Source: Curtobacterium sp. VKM Ac-1393 (GTDB lineage Bacteria; Actinomycetota; Actinomycetes; Actinomycetales; Microbacteriaceae). From it: DNA of 64,000 bases. Within the stretch, counting starts at the first letter, position 1, and every line of letters begins with the position of its first letter. The notes beneath the pieces were generated by a model that was given only the letters and a program-made list of their open reading frames with translations, did no database searches and was not told where the DNA came from. Shown piece by piece: positions 50,700 to 61,370 of the stretch. The translations under genes and the position numbers were made by a program. The stretch spans positions 124,001 to 188,000 of the forward strand of contig NZ_JADKRW010000002.1 of the NCBI RefSeq assembly GCF_015350995.1, in the 5' to 3' direction.

Positions 50700-52019
50700 G
50701 TGAACTCGCGTCGTGCCTACCTGGTCTGGGGCATCGCGGTGCTCGCCTACGTCCTCGCCGTCGTGCAGCGGTCCTCACTGGGAGTGTCCGGCGTCGACGC
50801 GCAGGACCGGTTCGCCGTCTCCGCCGCGGTGCTGTCGACGCTCGCCGTGGTGCAGATCGCCGTGTACGCCGGACTCCAGATCCCGGTGGGCGTCGCGCTC
50901 GACCGCGTCGGACCGCGCAGGCTCGTCCTGATCGGCGCCGTGTTGCTCGTCGTCGGACAGGCCGTCGTCGCCTTCTCACCGACGATCGGCCCTGCGATCG
51001 CGGGCCGCGTGCTCGTGGGCGCCGGCGACGCGATGACCTTCATCTCGGTGATCCGGTTGGTGCCGATGTGGTTCAGTGGCCGGATCCTGCCGCAGATCTC
51101 GCAGTGGACCGGCAACCTCGGCCAGATCGGCCAGATCCTGTCGGCGTTCCCGTTCGCGGTGCTCCTGCACGCAGCGGGGTGGACGCCGGCGTTCGGGGTC
51201 GCCGCCGCCGCGAGCGCCGTCGGGCTCGTCCTGGCGTTCGTCTTCGTCCGGAACGGCCCGGTCCCCGTCCGCACCGGCACGATCCCGCTCCCGCACTCGT
51301 GGGGCGCGGCCTTCCGGACCTTCGGGCACGCACTGCGGCGCCCGGGAACCCAGCTCGGGTTCTGGTCGCACTACGTGACGCAGTCCTCGGGCACGGTGTT
51401 CTCGCTGCTCTGGGGCGTCCCGATGCTCCGCGGACTCGGGTACACGCCCGCCGAGGCCGCAGGGTTCCTGACGATCATCGTCGCGGTCGGTTTCGTGGCC
51501 GGGCCGCTGCTTGGACTGCTGTGCGCCCGGTTCCCGATGCGTCGCTCGAACCTCGTGCTCGGGGTCGTCGTCCTGCTCGCCGTGGTCTGGACCGCGATCC
51601 TGCTCTGGCCCGGCCACCCGCCGACCTGGTTGCTGGTCCTGCTCGTCGTGGCGATGGGCATCGGCGGACCGGGCTCGCTGATCGGGTTCGACTTCGCCCG
51701 CACCTTCAACCCCGTCGGATCCCTGGGATCCGCGAACGGCGTCGTCAACGTCGGCGGGTTCCTGGCCGCGTTCGTGATGATGTACTTGATCGGGCTGCTG
51801 CTCGACGTGACGGCGCGGGTCACCGGCGAGACCGTGTTCGCCTGGGACAACTTCAGGATCGCCCTCACCGTGCAGTACGTGGTGGTCGGGTTCGGCGTCG
51901 GGATGCTGCTGCACGCGCGCCACCGGACGCGCCGGGTGCTCCACGCGGAAGAGGGAATACGCGTCGGACCGCTCTGGGTTGCACTCGTTGCGCGCCTGCG
52001 GAAGCGGCACGTGCAATAA
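50700..52019 (+). CDS. MFS transporter
   Basis: A 439-aa protein with about 12 hydrophobic segments. The loop between helices 2 and 3 has GVALDRVGPRRLVLIGAVLL, the MFS G-x-x-x-D-R-x-G-R motif; helix 4 and 5 hold GAGDAMTFISVIRLVPMWF. A second half starts near HYVTQSSGTVFSLLWGVPML. Similar proteins are annotated as sugar phosphate or nitrate/nitrite-type MFS permeases; substrate not assignable. GTG start from a leaderless promoter. The last codons lie just upstream of the sigma factor leader. Confidence 0.88.
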   Translation: MNSRRAYLVWGIAVLAYVLAVVQRSSLGVSGVDAQDRFAVSAAVLSTLAVVQIAVYAGLQIPVGVALDRVGPRRLVLIGAVLLVVGQAVVAFSPTIGPAIAGRVLVGAGDAMTFISVIRLVPMWFSGRILPQISQWTGNLGQIGQILSAFPFAVLLHAAGWTPAFGVAAAASAVGLVLAFVFVRNGPVPVRTGTIPLPHSWGAAFRTFGHALRRPGTQLGFWSHYVTQSSGTVFSLLWGVPMLRGLGYTPAEAAGFLTIIVAVGFVAGPLLGLLCARFPMRRSNLVLGVVVLLAVVWTAILLWPGHPPTWLLVLLVVAMGIGGPGSLIGFDFARTFNPVGSLGSANGVVNVGGFLAAFVMMYLIGLLLDVTARVTGETVFAWDNFRIALTVQYVVVGFGVGMLLHARHRTRRVLHAEEGIRVGPLWVALVARLRKRHVQ

Positions 52020-52211
52020 TGATCACGGACCCACGCAGGACCCCCACCTGACGGCTCACTTCGGTGTGCCGATCGACACGGGGGACTTGACATGGGTCCT
52101 AGTGCTGCCCGGAACGGTAGGACTCGACGACGCGGGGGACTGCGGCGCGGGCCCTGGGCGGCGAGGGAGGCCACGACCCCACGAACGTGGCACGACGAGA
52201 GAGGTGATCGC

Positions 52212-53462
<1,251 letters not shown>

Positions 53463-53466
53463 GCCG

Positions 53467-54726
53467 ATGCGGTTCTTCATCCCGATCCTGATCGGGCGGA
53501 TCCTCCGTGCCCTCGCGCGAGCGCGGGGCGGGGGATCCGCGTACCCCGGCTTCATCGTGCTCAAGCTCGTGCCGGACTTCCTGCAGCACGTGACGAAGCA
53601 GTTCCCGAACGGCGTCGTCTTCGTGCTCGGCTCGAACGGCAAGTCGACGACGACGCACATGATCTCGGACATCGTCCGGGCGCACGGGCTCCGCGTCTTC
53701 ACGAACCCGTCGGGTGCGAACCTGCCCCAGGGCATCGCGTCGGCGCTGCTGTCCGAGGTCTCGCTGACCGGTCGCCTCAAGGCGGACATCGGGATCCTCG
53801 AGGTCGACGAGGCCTTCGCGGTCGAGCTCGCCGGCATCCTGTCGCCGTCCACGGTGACGATGCTCAACGTGCAGGTCGACCAGCTGTACCGGTTCTTCGA
53901 GACCGAGCGCGTCGCCGACATGATGCTCGACACGGCGGCACTGTCGACTGCGAACGTCATCACGAACCGCGACGACCAGTTCCTCGACGCCTACGTGGCG
54001 CGCACCGGCCAGCGCGTGCTGCGCTTCGGTGCGAGCACCGAGGTCGTCGCCGCCGCACCGAACGGTCTGCAGAACGCCGACGACTTCGACCGGCAGGACG
54101 CCCAGCCGAACGCCGCTGAGTCAGAGGTCGTCGTCAACACCGGTGACGGTGCGACGATCCGTTTCGACGGCGCCGACATCCAGGTGCGCCTGCCCGCCCG
54201 TGGCCTGCACTACGCGGTCGACGCCGCTGCTGCCACGGCCACGGCCAGCGCGGCACTCGGTACACAGTTCCGCGCCGACGCCGTCACGAAGGCCTTCGGC
54301 ACGATGAAGCCGGCGTACGGCCGCGGCGAGCGACTCCCGATCGCCGGCGAGTCCGCCGAGTTCACGATGTTCAAGAACGCTGCGAGCCTGCAGCTCAACC
54401 TCGACGCACTGCCCGATCGCCCCGAACAGGTCCTCATGGCGATCGACGAGGGGACGCCGGACATCTCGTGGATCTACGACATCGACTTCTCGAAGCTCGA
54501 CCACGTGGACGTCGTCTCCGGTGACAAGGCCTGGCAGATCGCGATCGTGCTCGAGCACGCCGGTGTCCGCATCGGCCGGGTCGAACCCGACGTCGAAGCT
54601 GCGATCAAGCACATGGAACAGCTCGGCTCGACGACCAGCGGGACGAAGAACTTCATCGTCAACTACGAGATCATGATGATCGCCCGCAAGGCCCTCGGCC
54701 ACCCGGACATGGAGAAGACCGCATGA
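53467..54726 (+). CDS. murT: MurT-like Mur ligase (lipid II D-Glu-modifying), zinc ribbon absent
   Basis: A 419-aa MurT family protein: a Mur-ligase central domain with P-loop GSNGKSTTT (55-63), LEVDEAFAVELAGILSP, NVQVDQLYRFFE, and a DUF1727 C-terminal domain with DISWIYDIDFSKL and NFIVNYEIM. In Staphylococcus and Streptococcus, MurT activates the alpha-carboxyl of D-Glu in lipid II as an acyl phosphate, and GatD supplies ammonia. Those MurT proteins carry a four-cysteine zinc ribbon; this one has no cysteine at all. It starts 4 bases after sigA and overlaps the GatD-like gene by 4 bases. See the GatD-like entry for the implication. Confidence 0.85.
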   Translation: MRFFIPILIGRILRALARARGGGSAYPGFIVLKLVPDFLQHVTKQFPNGVVFVLGSNGKSTTTHMISDIVRAHGLRVFTNPSGANLPQGIASALLSEVSLTGRLKADIGILEVDEAFAVELAGILSPSTVTMLNVQVDQLYRFFETERVADMMLDTAALSTANVITNRDDQFLDAYVARTGQRVLRFGASTEVVAAAPNGLQNADDFDRQDAQPNAAESEVVVNTGDGATIRFDGADIQVRLPARGLHYAVDAAAATATASAALGTQFRADAVTKAFGTMKPAYGRGERLPIAGESAEFTMFKNAASLQLNLDALPDRPEQVLMAIDEGTPDISWIYDIDFSKLDHVDVVSGDKAWQIAIVLEHAGVRIGRVEPDVEAAIKHMEQLGSTTSGTKNFIVNYEIMMIARKALGHPDMEKTA

Positions 54727-55496
54727 CGGCCGACCGGCTGACCATCCTGCACGTCTACCCCCGGCAGATGGGGGTCTCGGGGGACCGCGGCAACGTCGCG
54801 GCCCTCGTCCGCCGCGCTGCAGCTGCCGGTCTCGACACCGAGGTGCTCGAGTACGCGCCCGGCGACGACCTGCCCGCTGCGGCGGACGTCGTCGTCATCG
54901 GCAACGGACCGCTCAGCGCGATGCGGTCCCTCGGCGCCGACGTCGCGCGCGTCGGTGCCCCGCTCCGTTCGTTCGCCACCGACGGTGTACCGGTCGTCGC
55001 GGTCGGTGGTGGGTTCGACCTCGCCACGAACCAGGTCGTGCCCACCGAAGGTGCTCCGGTCGACGGCTTCGGCGTGTTCGACGCACGTGCCGTCCGCGGT
55101 GCCGAACGCCGCGTGAACTACTTCGTCCTCGAGACCCGCTACCCGCTGCTCCCCGGAGCGTCGAAGCGGCTCGCCGGCTTCGAGGACCACGCCACCACGA
55201 TCGAACTCGCGGACGGGGTCACCCCGTTCGCCGACGTCGTGTCCGGCGGCGGCAACCAGGCGGGAGCCCCGGTCGAGGGCGCGATCGTCGGCACGTCGTT
55301 CGGCACGCACACGCAGGGCCCGATCCTGCCGCTCAACCCGCAGCTGACTGACGGGGTCCTCGCCGCCGCCGCCGCACGGCTCGGTCGCGAGTACGCGCCG
55401 GACCCCGAGCAGACGGCGACCATCGACCGGTACGCAAGCGAAGCGCGGGCGACGGTCGACCGCTACGTCGACAAGGCGTTCAAGCGCATCGCGTGA
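54723..55496 (+). CDS. gatD: GatD-like class I amidotransferase, catalytic Cys and His lost
   Basis: A 257-aa protein collinear with GatD: MGVSGDRGNVAALVRRA (GatD S-D-x-GN), VVIGNGPLSAM, VVAVGGGFDLA, VDGFGVFD, AGFEDHATTI, and FGTHTQGPILPLNP. In S. aureus GatD the nucleophile lies in TICGGYQFLG and the catalytic His in LGTYLHGPILP. Here the aligned positions are Gly95 and Gln198, and the whole protein has no cysteine. A glutaminase activity is therefore not expected. The gene still overlaps the MurT-like gene, so the complex is kept. It may guide another amine donor to MurT or act as a scaffold. The symbol denotes homology, not activity. Confidence 0.83.
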   Translation: MTADRLTILHVYPRQMGVSGDRGNVAALVRRAAAAGLDTEVLEYAPGDDLPAAADVVVIGNGPLSAMRSLGADVARVGAPLRSFATDGVPVVAVGGGFDLATNQVVPTEGAPVDGFGVFDARAVRGAERRVNYFVLETRYPLLPGASKRLAGFEDHATTIELADGVTPFADVVSGGGNQAGAPVEGAIVGTSFGTHTQGPILPLNPQLTDGVLAAAAARLGREYAPDPEQTATIDRYASEARATVDRYVDKAFKRIA

Positions 55497-55501
55497 CGCT
55501 C

Positions 55502-55536
55502 ACGAAGGCCGGGTCCCGATGGGGCCCGGCCTTCGT
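55502..55536 (+). terminator. Terminator of the sigA-murT-gatD operon
   Basis: 16-bp stem (55502-55517 / 55521-55536) with one G-T-type mismatch and a 3-base loop, 5 bases after the gatD stop. Confidence 0.8.
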
Positions 55537-55548
55537 CGTGTCCGCGGT

Positions 55549-55582
55549 GGCAACAGTTGCCAAGCACTTCCGTGTAAACACG
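55549..55582. promoter_or_regulatory. Two small palindromes upstream of a secreted protein gene
   Basis: GGCAACAGTTGCC (55549-55561) and CGTGTAAACACG (55571-55582) lie within the 123-base gap before the secreted protein gene. Both could be operator sites; the region is the AT-richest nearby. Confidence 0.45.
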
Positions 55583-55619
55583 ACATCTGAAACATTGGAC
55601 ACCCTACAGAGGAGGTCTC

Positions 55620-56069
55620 ATGCAGAAGAACATCATCAGACTCGCCATGATCGGTGCGCTCGTCGCGTCACTGACCGGTGCGGGAGTCGTCGGGCAGGGT
55701 GCTCCGGCCGAGGCTGCCATGGCGCGGATCAGCCCGGCCTGCAGTTCCGTCCCGACGACCACGACCGAATCGGACGGGGTGCCTGGCTCCATCTTCTACA
55801 AACGCCTGCAGTGCTTGGCGAGTATGTCGAGCTACACGGGCCCGATCGACGGTGTGATGGGGCCGAACTCGTGGAAGGGGGTGTCGAGCCAGCTCGCCAA
55901 CGGAGGCTTCTTCCAAGGCGGGATCGCGCAAGGCTGGGAGAGCACGGACAACGTCGCCGCGCTGCAGCGCTGGGCGGCTGCCCACGGCCGCTACAGCGGT
56001 CCGATCGACGGGGTGTGGGGTCCGAACAGCTACCGCGGCGTGGCCTGGGTGCTCAACCGCGTGTTCTAG
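55620..56069 (+). CDS. Small secreted protein with two peptidoglycan-binding-like repeats
   Basis: A 149-aa protein with a signal peptide (hydrophobic 7-28, likely cut near APAEAAMA). The mature part has two repeats built on YTGPIDGVMGPNSWKGV and YSGPIDGVWGPNSYRGVAWVL, close to the D-G-x-x-G-P-x-T/S pattern of PG_binding_1 modules. Two cysteines (PAC and LQC, about 24 residues apart) may form a disulfide. ATG has a near-perfect AGGAGG ribosome site. Placed after the murT/gatD operon but with its own promoter region. Wall-binding secreted protein is likely; role unknown. Confidence 0.8.
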   Translation: MQKNIIRLAMIGALVASLTGAGVVGQGAPAEAAMARISPACSSVPTTTTESDGVPGSIFYKRLQCLASMSSYTGPIDGVMGPNSWKGVSSQLANGGFFQGGIAQGWESTDNVAALQRWAAAHGRYSGPIDGVWGPNSYRGVAWVLNRVF

Positions 56070-56083
56070 ACGCACCACGCAGA

Positions 56084-56123
56084 GACGGGAGGCCCGGTGC
56101 CAGCTGGCACCGGGCCTCCCGTC
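56084..56123. terminator. Perfect 18-bp palindrome between convergent genes
   Basis: GACGGGAGGCCCGGTGCC (56084-56101), loop AGCT, right arm 56106-56123. Bidirectional terminator for the secreted protein gene and the DUF7455 gene. Shares its core with 30735-30783. Confidence 0.8.
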
Positions 56124-56137
56124 TTGCTGTGGTGACG

Positions 56138-56362
56138 CTACTTCGACTCGTAGAGTCGGCTGCTCTCGTCGTGCCACTCGATGGCCGTCGCCGCGAGCTT
56201 GTCCTTGAACTCGGCGCCGTGGTGGGCGCAGAAGAAGAGCTCGCCGCTCGACATGGTGGCTCGGATGTAGGCCTGCGCTCCGCAGCTGTCGCAACGGTCG
56301 GCGGCGGTCAGCTGGTGGTTGCTGACTTCGTCGATGGAGGGGTCCTGCACGGTCTGGGTCAT
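56138..56362 (-). CDS. DUF7455 small zinc-binding protein
   Basis: A 74-aa actinobacterial protein. A single zinc site is visible as DRCDSCGAQAYIRA ... LFFCAHHGAEF (CXXC ... CXXH). The ATG with GAGGAG about 8 bases upstream is chosen over an ATG five codons earlier. Commonly found near sigA and topoisomerase genes in actinobacteria, as here. Function unknown. Confidence 0.88.
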   Translation of the reverse strand: MTQTVQDPSIDEVSNHQLTAADRCDSCGAQAYIRATMSSGELFFCAHHGAEFKDKLAATAIEWHDESSRLYESK

Positions 56363-56518
56363 TGCTGTGCTCCTCACGGATCGCAGGTGGTGCCGGGTGG
56401 TTGCACCATTTCAACACGTGATGCCTGAGAACGATGCATTGTGGAGGCCTGTTTCGCTCACCGCGGACCGGTTGTCCCCAGTGCGAGTGTCCGGGCAGTG
56501 GGTGTCGGTGCGGCTCGG

Positions 56519-56524
56519 TAGCAT
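56519..56524 (+). promoter_or_regulatory. -10 element, leaderless promoter
   Basis: TAGCAT, 6 bases, then GTG of the topoisomerase subunit B gene at 56531. Confidence 0.6.
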
Positions 56525-56530
56525 CGGCAG

Positions 56531-58657
56531 GTGAGCTCCGACTACTCCGCACGCCATCTCTCCGTCCTCGAGGGGCTCGAAGCGGTCCGGAAGCGTCCGG
56601 GGATGTACATCGGCTCGACCGACTCCCGGGGCCTCATGCACTGCCTGTGGGAGATCATCGACAACTCCGTCGACGAAGCCCTGGCCGGACACGGGGACGA
56701 GATCGGGGTCGTGCTGCACGCCGACGGTTCGGTCGAGGTCCGCGACACCGCCCGTGGCATCCCCGTCGACGTCGAACCGAAGACCGGGTTGACCGGGGTC
56801 GAGGTCGTGTTCACGAAGCTGCACGCCGGCGGCAAGTTCGGCTCGGGGTCGTACGCGGCGTCCGGCGGGCTGCACGGCGTCGGCGCCTCCGTGGTGAACG
56901 CGCTGTCCGAGCGTCTCGACGTCGAGGTGGACCGGGGCGGCAAGACCTACGCCATGTCCTTCCACCGTGGCGAGCCCGGCACGTTCGACGACGCGAAGGG
57001 CATCGGTCCGGACGCTCCGTTCAGCCCCTTCACCTCGGGCAGCGAGCTGCGGGTGGTCGGCAAGGTGAAGAAGGGTGTGACCGGGTCCCGCATCCGCTAC
57101 TGGGCAGACCGTCAGATCTTCACGGCGGACGCGCGCTTCAGCACCGACGACCTGGTCACCCGCGCACGACAGACGGCGTTCCTGGTACCGGGGCTCGGCA
57201 TCACGATCACCGACGAGCGTGTGGCATCGATCGAGGCGGCAACAGCACGTGCCGCGTCGACGGGTACGGCTGTCGAGGCCGGTCCGGTCGTCGAGCGCTT
57301 CCGGTACGAAGGCGGGATCGGGGAGTTCGTCGAGCACCTCGCCACCGACACCGCCGTCACCGATGTCTGGCGCGTGCAGGGCACCGGCACCTTCACCGAG
57401 ACCGTCCCGATGCTCGACGACAAGGGACACATGGTCTCCACGTCGGTCGAGCGGTCCTGCGAAGTGGACCTGGCGCTCCGCTGGGGCAGCGGCTACGAGA
57501 CCGCGTTCCGCAGCTTCGTCAACATCATCGCGACGCCGAAGGGCGGGACGCACCAGGCCGGCTTCGAGTCGGGCCTGGTCAAGGCCGTCCGCGCGCAGGT
57601 CGAGGCGAACGCCCGCAAGCTCAAGGTCGGGCAGGACAAGCTCGACAAGGACGACGTGCTCGCCGGCATGACCGCCGTGCTGACCGTCCGGCTGCCCGAG
57701 CCGCAGTTCGAGGGCCAGACGAAGGAGATCCTCGGCACGCCCGCGGTCCGCAAGATCGTCGACCAGGTGGTGTCGAAGCGCATCACCGAGATCCTGACGT
57801 CAGCGCAGCGCACTGAGAAGGCCCAAGCCGCGACCCTGCTCGAGAAGGTCGTGCAGGAGATGAAGACCCGGATCTCGGCCCGCGCCCACAAGGAGACCCA
57901 GCGCCGCAAGAACGCGCTCGAGAACTCCTCGCTGCCGACGAAGCTCGCGGACTGCCGGTCGCAGGAGACCGAGGGCACGGAGCTCTTCATCGTCGAGGGC
58001 GACTCGGCCCTCGGCACGGCGAAGCTCGCACGCAACAGCGAGTACCAGGCGCTGCTGCCGATCCGCGGCAAGATCCTCAACGTGCAGAAGGCGTCCGTGT
58101 CGGACATGCTGTCGAACGTCGAGTGCGCGTCGATCATCCAGGTCATCGGCGCCGGCTCCGGTCGCACGTTCGAGATCGACCAGGCCCGCTACGGCAAGGT
58201 CATCATCATGTCCGACGCCGACGTCGACGGTGCGCACATCCGCACCCTGCTGCTCACCCTGTTCTTCCGGTACATGCGGCCGATGATCGAGCAGGGTCGG
58301 GTCTTCGCGGCCGTGCCGCCGCTGCACCGGGTCGTCGTGGTGAACCGCGGCAAGCCCAACGACACGCTCTACACGTACTCCGAGCAGGAGCTGCAGACCG
58401 TGCTGAAGAAGCTCGAGAAGACTGGCAAGAAGTACCAGGAGCCGATCCAGCGCTACAAGGGTCTCGGTGAGATGGACGCCGACCAGCTGGCCGAGACCAC
58501 GATGGACCGTGCGCACCGGACCCTGCGGCGGGTGAACATCACCCACGCGGAGAGCGCGGCGAAGGTGTTCGAGCTGCTCATGGGGAACGACGTCGCCCCG
58601 CGCAAGGAATTCATCCTGGCCGGCGAGGGCCTGGACCGCGACCGCATCGACGCGTAG
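56531..58657 (+). CDS. parE: Type IIA topoisomerase subunit B (ParE/GyrB-like)
   Basis: A 708-aa ATPase subunit. GHKL site: EIIDNSVDEALAGHG, DTARGIPVD, TKLHAGGKFGSGSYAASGGLHGVGASVVNALS. Toprim: FIVEGDSALGTAKLARN, IMSDADVDGAHIRTLLLTLFFRYM. It lacks the GyrB-type insert. The A subunit gene is convergent immediately downstream, unlike the usual gyrB-gyrA order near dnaA, so this is likely the second (topoisomerase IV-like) enzyme. GTG start from a leaderless promoter. Confidence 0.92.
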   Translation: MSSDYSARHLSVLEGLEAVRKRPGMYIGSTDSRGLMHCLWEIIDNSVDEALAGHGDEIGVVLHADGSVEVRDTARGIPVDVEPKTGLTGVEVVFTKLHAGGKFGSGSYAASGGLHGVGASVVNALSERLDVEVDRGGKTYAMSFHRGEPGTFDDAKGIGPDAPFSPFTSGSELRVVGKVKKGVTGSRIRYWADRQIFTADARFSTDDLVTRARQTAFLVPGLGITITDERVASIEAATARAASTGTAVEAGPVVERFRYEGGIGEFVEHLATDTAVTDVWRVQGTGTFTETVPMLDDKGHMVSTSVERSCEVDLALRWGSGYETAFRSFVNIIATPKGGTHQAGFESGLVKAVRAQVEANARKLKVGQDKLDKDDVLAGMTAVLTVRLPEPQFEGQTKEILGTPAVRKIVDQVVSKRITEILTSAQRTEKAQAATLLEKVVQEMKTRISARAHKETQRRKNALENSSLPTKLADCRSQETEGTELFIVEGDSALGTAKLARNSEYQALLPIRGKILNVQKASVSDMLSNVECASIIQVIGAGSGRTFEIDQARYGKVIIMSDADVDGAHIRTLLLTLFFRYMRPMIEQGRVFAAVPPLHRVVVVNRGKPNDTLYTYSEQELQTVLKKLEKTGKKYQEPIQRYKGLGEMDADQLAETTMDRAHRTLRRVNITHAESAAKVFELLMGNDVAPRKEFILAGEGLDRDRIDA

Positions 58658-58806
58658 CGCCGGTGGCCGCGCGCCGCGCGCCGCGCTGCGTCCTGGCCTC
58701 AGCGACTCGTCTCGGGCCGCGTACTCCGAATTCGGTCGCGCAGCCCGAGTCTCGGTGCTGCCACAGCGACAATGTGACGCCACCGTGCACGGTCCGTGCC
58801 GCCAAC

Positions 58807-58845
58807 GCGACAGAGTCCCGCGAACTGTTCGCGGGACACTGTCGC
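58807..58845. repeat. GCGACA...TGTCGC palindrome, copy B
   Basis: 18-bp stem with one mismatch (58807-58824 / 58828-58845), 3-base loop. Right arm and flank repeat copy A at 40647-40673. The gap between convergent parE and parC holds this and a loose GCGACAATGTGACGC half-copy at about 58765. Confidence 0.7.
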
Positions 58846-58873
58846 TTTCGCGGGTAGGGGCTGCAGCGCACCG

Positions 58874-61360
58874 CTACGCGTCGCCCGCGGTGCCGTCGAG
58901 CGCCGCAGCGCTGCCGCCGATCGAGCCGATGACGGCCTCGAGCGGCGCACCGGACCCGTCACGCTTCGACAGCCAGTCGGGCAGGGTCCGCGCCGCGCCG
59001 TCCGTGCCGACGGCGTGCGGGGGAGCGATGCCCGCCCAACCCACGGTGAGGCCGTCCTCGCCCTTCAGGAACGCGTGCGCCCGGACACCCTGGGTCGCAC
59101 GGCCCTTCGCCGGGAACTCGGACAGCGCCGACACCTTGGCACGGCCGGAGTCGGTGCCGGGCAGCGCGGTGGACGTCGTGGAGACGGTGGCGACCACGGC
59201 GTCGTCGGACCGGGCGACCGACCCGAACCAGATCACCGCGGCGCCGGTCGCCAGTGCCATGCCCGCGACACCACCGGCCGGCAGCCCCTGTGCTCGGACG
59301 CCGGACGCCGGGAACCGCAGCAGCTGGGCGTTGGAGCTGATGAACACCAGGTCGTCGGACTCGGGGGCCTGCGCGGCGCCGACCACCGCGTCGCCGGGCT
59401 TCAGGCCGATGGCGACGAACTCGGGCTTGTCGGGCCATGCCCCGGGCACGACACGCTTGACGATGCCCTGGACGGTGCCGATCGCGAGTGAGTCGTCGGA
59501 GGCGCCGGACAGGTCCACGAGCGCCACGACGGTCTCGCCCTTCGTCAGGGTGAGGAAGTCCGTCACCCGCACACCGGCATCGAGTCGGACGGCGGCGGGC
59601 GGCACCGCCGGAACGTCCACGGGGGAGAGCCGCAGCACCCGCCCGGTCGAGGTCAGTGCGCCGACCTGGCCCCGGACGCTGCTGACGACGGCGGACCGGA
59701 CGGCGTCGTGCTTGGAGCGCTTCGGCACGCGGACGATGCTGAGCTCCGACGTCGGGATGTCGACGCGGATGAGTCGTCCGGTGGTGGAGAGCAGCACACG
59801 GCAGGGCGCGTCGGCGACCTGGAGCGACTCCGGGTCCACCGCGGCCTTGCGCCCGCCCTTGACGGGGGCGTCGGCCTCGGTGAGCAGGGTGCGCCGCGGT
59901 GTGGCGAACCTGTCGGAGACCTCGGTGAGCTCGAGCGCCACCTGGGCACGCAGCCGTTCGTCCGACGCCAGCAGTTCCTCGAGCGCGGCGATCTCGGTGA
60001 GCAGCTGGTCGCGCTCGGCCTCGAGCTCCATGCGCGAGAACTTCGTCAGGCGACGCAGCCGCAGCTCGAGGATGTACTCGGCCTGCACCTCGGAGAGGTC
60101 GAAGACGTCGCGCAGTCGGCTGCGAGCGGCATCGGAGTCGTCCGAGGTGCGGATGACCTGGATGACCTCGTCGATGTCGAGGATCGCGATGAGCAGCCCC
60201 TCGACCAGGTGCAACCGCTCCTGCTTGCGCGCCAAGCGGTACTGCGACCGCCGTGTGACGACCGACAGCCGGTGCTGCACGTAGACGTCGAGCAGCTCGT
60301 GCAGCCCGAGCGTGCGGGGCGACCCGCCGACGAGCGCGACGTTGTTGATGCCGAAGCCGTCCTCGAGCGGGGTGTGCTTGTACAGCAGCTCGAGGACCGC
60401 GGTGGGGTTGAACCCGCTCTTGATGTCGATGACGAGCCGCAGCCCGTGGTTGCGGTCGGTCAGGTCCTTGACGTCGGAGATGCCGACGAGCTTCTTGGAC
60501 TGGACGCCGTCCTTGATCTTCTCGATCATGCGTTCCGGGCCGACCAGGTACGGCAGCTCGGTGACGACGAGACTGACCTTGCGAGGCGTGGTGTTCTCGA
60601 TGCTCACCTTCGCGCGGGTGCGGAACGTGCCCCGTCCGGTGGCGTAGGCGTCGCGGACCCCGGAGAGCCCGACGATGGTGCCGCCGGAGGGCAGGTCGGG
60701 CCCCGGCACGAACTCCATGAGCTCTTCGAGGGTCGCCTGCGGGTTCATCAGCAGGTGCTTCGCGGCCTCGACGACCTCGCCCAGGTTGTGCGGCGCCATG
60801 TTCGTCGCCATGCCGACCGCGATGCCCGATGCACCGTTGACGAGCAGGTTCGGGAACGCCGCCGGCAGCACGCCCGGTTGCATGATCTGGTTGTCGTAGT
60901 TCGGGACGAAGTCGACGACGTCCTCGCCCAGGCCCTCGGTCATCGCCATCGACGGCTCGGCCAGTCGGGCCTCGGTGTACCGGGCGGCAGCGGGACCGTC
61001 GTCGAGCGAGCCGAAGTTGCCGTGGCCGTCGACCAGCGGCACGCGCATCGTGAACGACTGCGCCATCCGCACCAGGGCGTCGTAGATCGCGCCGTCGCCG
61101 TGCGGGTGCAGCTTGCCCATCACCTCGCCGGTGACGCGTGCGCTCTTGACGTGCCCGCGGTCGGGCCGCAGGCCCATCTCAGCCATCTGGTACAGGATGC
61201 GCCGCTGGACCGGCTTCAGGCCGTCGCGCGCGTCGGGGAGCGCCCGTGAGTAGATGACGGAGTACGCGTACTCAAGGAAGGAGCCCTGCATCTCCTCGGA
61301 GACGTCGACGTCCTCGATGCGCTCACCGTCGGGCAGGCCGACTACGTCCGTGCGTGCCAT
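58874..61360 (-). CDS. parC: Type IIA topoisomerase subunit A (ParC/GyrA-like)
   Basis: An 828-aa DNA-cutting subunit. Opening [35 protein letters not shown], then [26 protein letters not shown] and the catalytic tyrosine in [12 protein letters not shown] (Tyr128). The residue matching GyrA Ser83 is Gly90, and Asp87 matches Asp94. C-terminal beta-pinwheel repeats are loose, and no GyrA-box QRRGGKG is seen, fitting a ParC-like subunit. ATG with AAAGGTGCC upstream. Convergent with parE. Confidence 0.92.
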   Translation of the reverse strand: MARTDVVGLPDGERIEDVDVSEEMQGSFLEYAYSVIYSRALPDARDGLKPVQRRILYQMAEMGLRPDRGHVKSARVTGEVMGKLHPHGDGAIYDALVRMAQSFTMRVPLVDGHGNFGSLDDGPAAARYTEARLAEPSMAMTEGLGEDVVDFVPNYDNQIMQPGVLPAAFPNLLVNGASGIAVGMATNMAPHNLGEVVEAAKHLLMNPQATLEELMEFVPGPDLPSGGTIVGLSGVRDAYATGRGTFRTRAKVSIENTTPRKVSLVVTELPYLVGPERMIEKIKDGVQSKKLVGISDVKDLTDRNHGLRLVIDIKSGFNPTAVLELLYKHTPLEDGFGINNVALVGGSPRTLGLHELLDVYVQHRLSVVTRRSQYRLARKQERLHLVEGLLIAILDIDEVIQVIRTSDDSDAARSRLRDVFDLSEVQAEYILELRLRRLTKFSRMELEAERDQLLTEIAALEELLASDERLRAQVALELTEVSDRFATPRRTLLTEADAPVKGGRKAAVDPESLQVADAPCRVLLSTTGRLIRVDIPTSELSIVRVPKRSKHDAVRSAVVSSVRGQVGALTSTGRVLRLSPVDVPAVPPAAVRLDAGVRVTDFLTLTKGETVVALVDLSGASDDSLAIGTVQGIVKRVVPGAWPDKPEFVAIGLKPGDAVVGAAQAPESDDLVFISSNAQLLRFPASGVRAQGLPAGGVAGMALATGAAVIWFGSVARSDDAVVATVSTTSTALPGTDSGRAKVSALSEFPAKGRATQGVRAHAFLKGEDGLTVGWAGIAPPHAVGTDGAARTLPDWLSKRDGSGAPLEAVIGSIGGSAAALDGTAGDA

Positions 61361-61370
61361 GGCACCTTTC

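Noticed and set aside
52092..52211. N-terminal extension of sigA
   Set aside because: Forty extra codons are Arg/Gly-rich and lack conservation features; the ATG at 52212 has the ribosome site. TTGACA at 52088 has no -10 at proper spacing.
56531..61360. Main DNA gyrase genes gyrB/gyrA
   Set aside because: Convergent arrangement away from dnaA/recF and lack of a GyrA box favour the second enzyme, though function as gyrase cannot be excluded from sequence alone.
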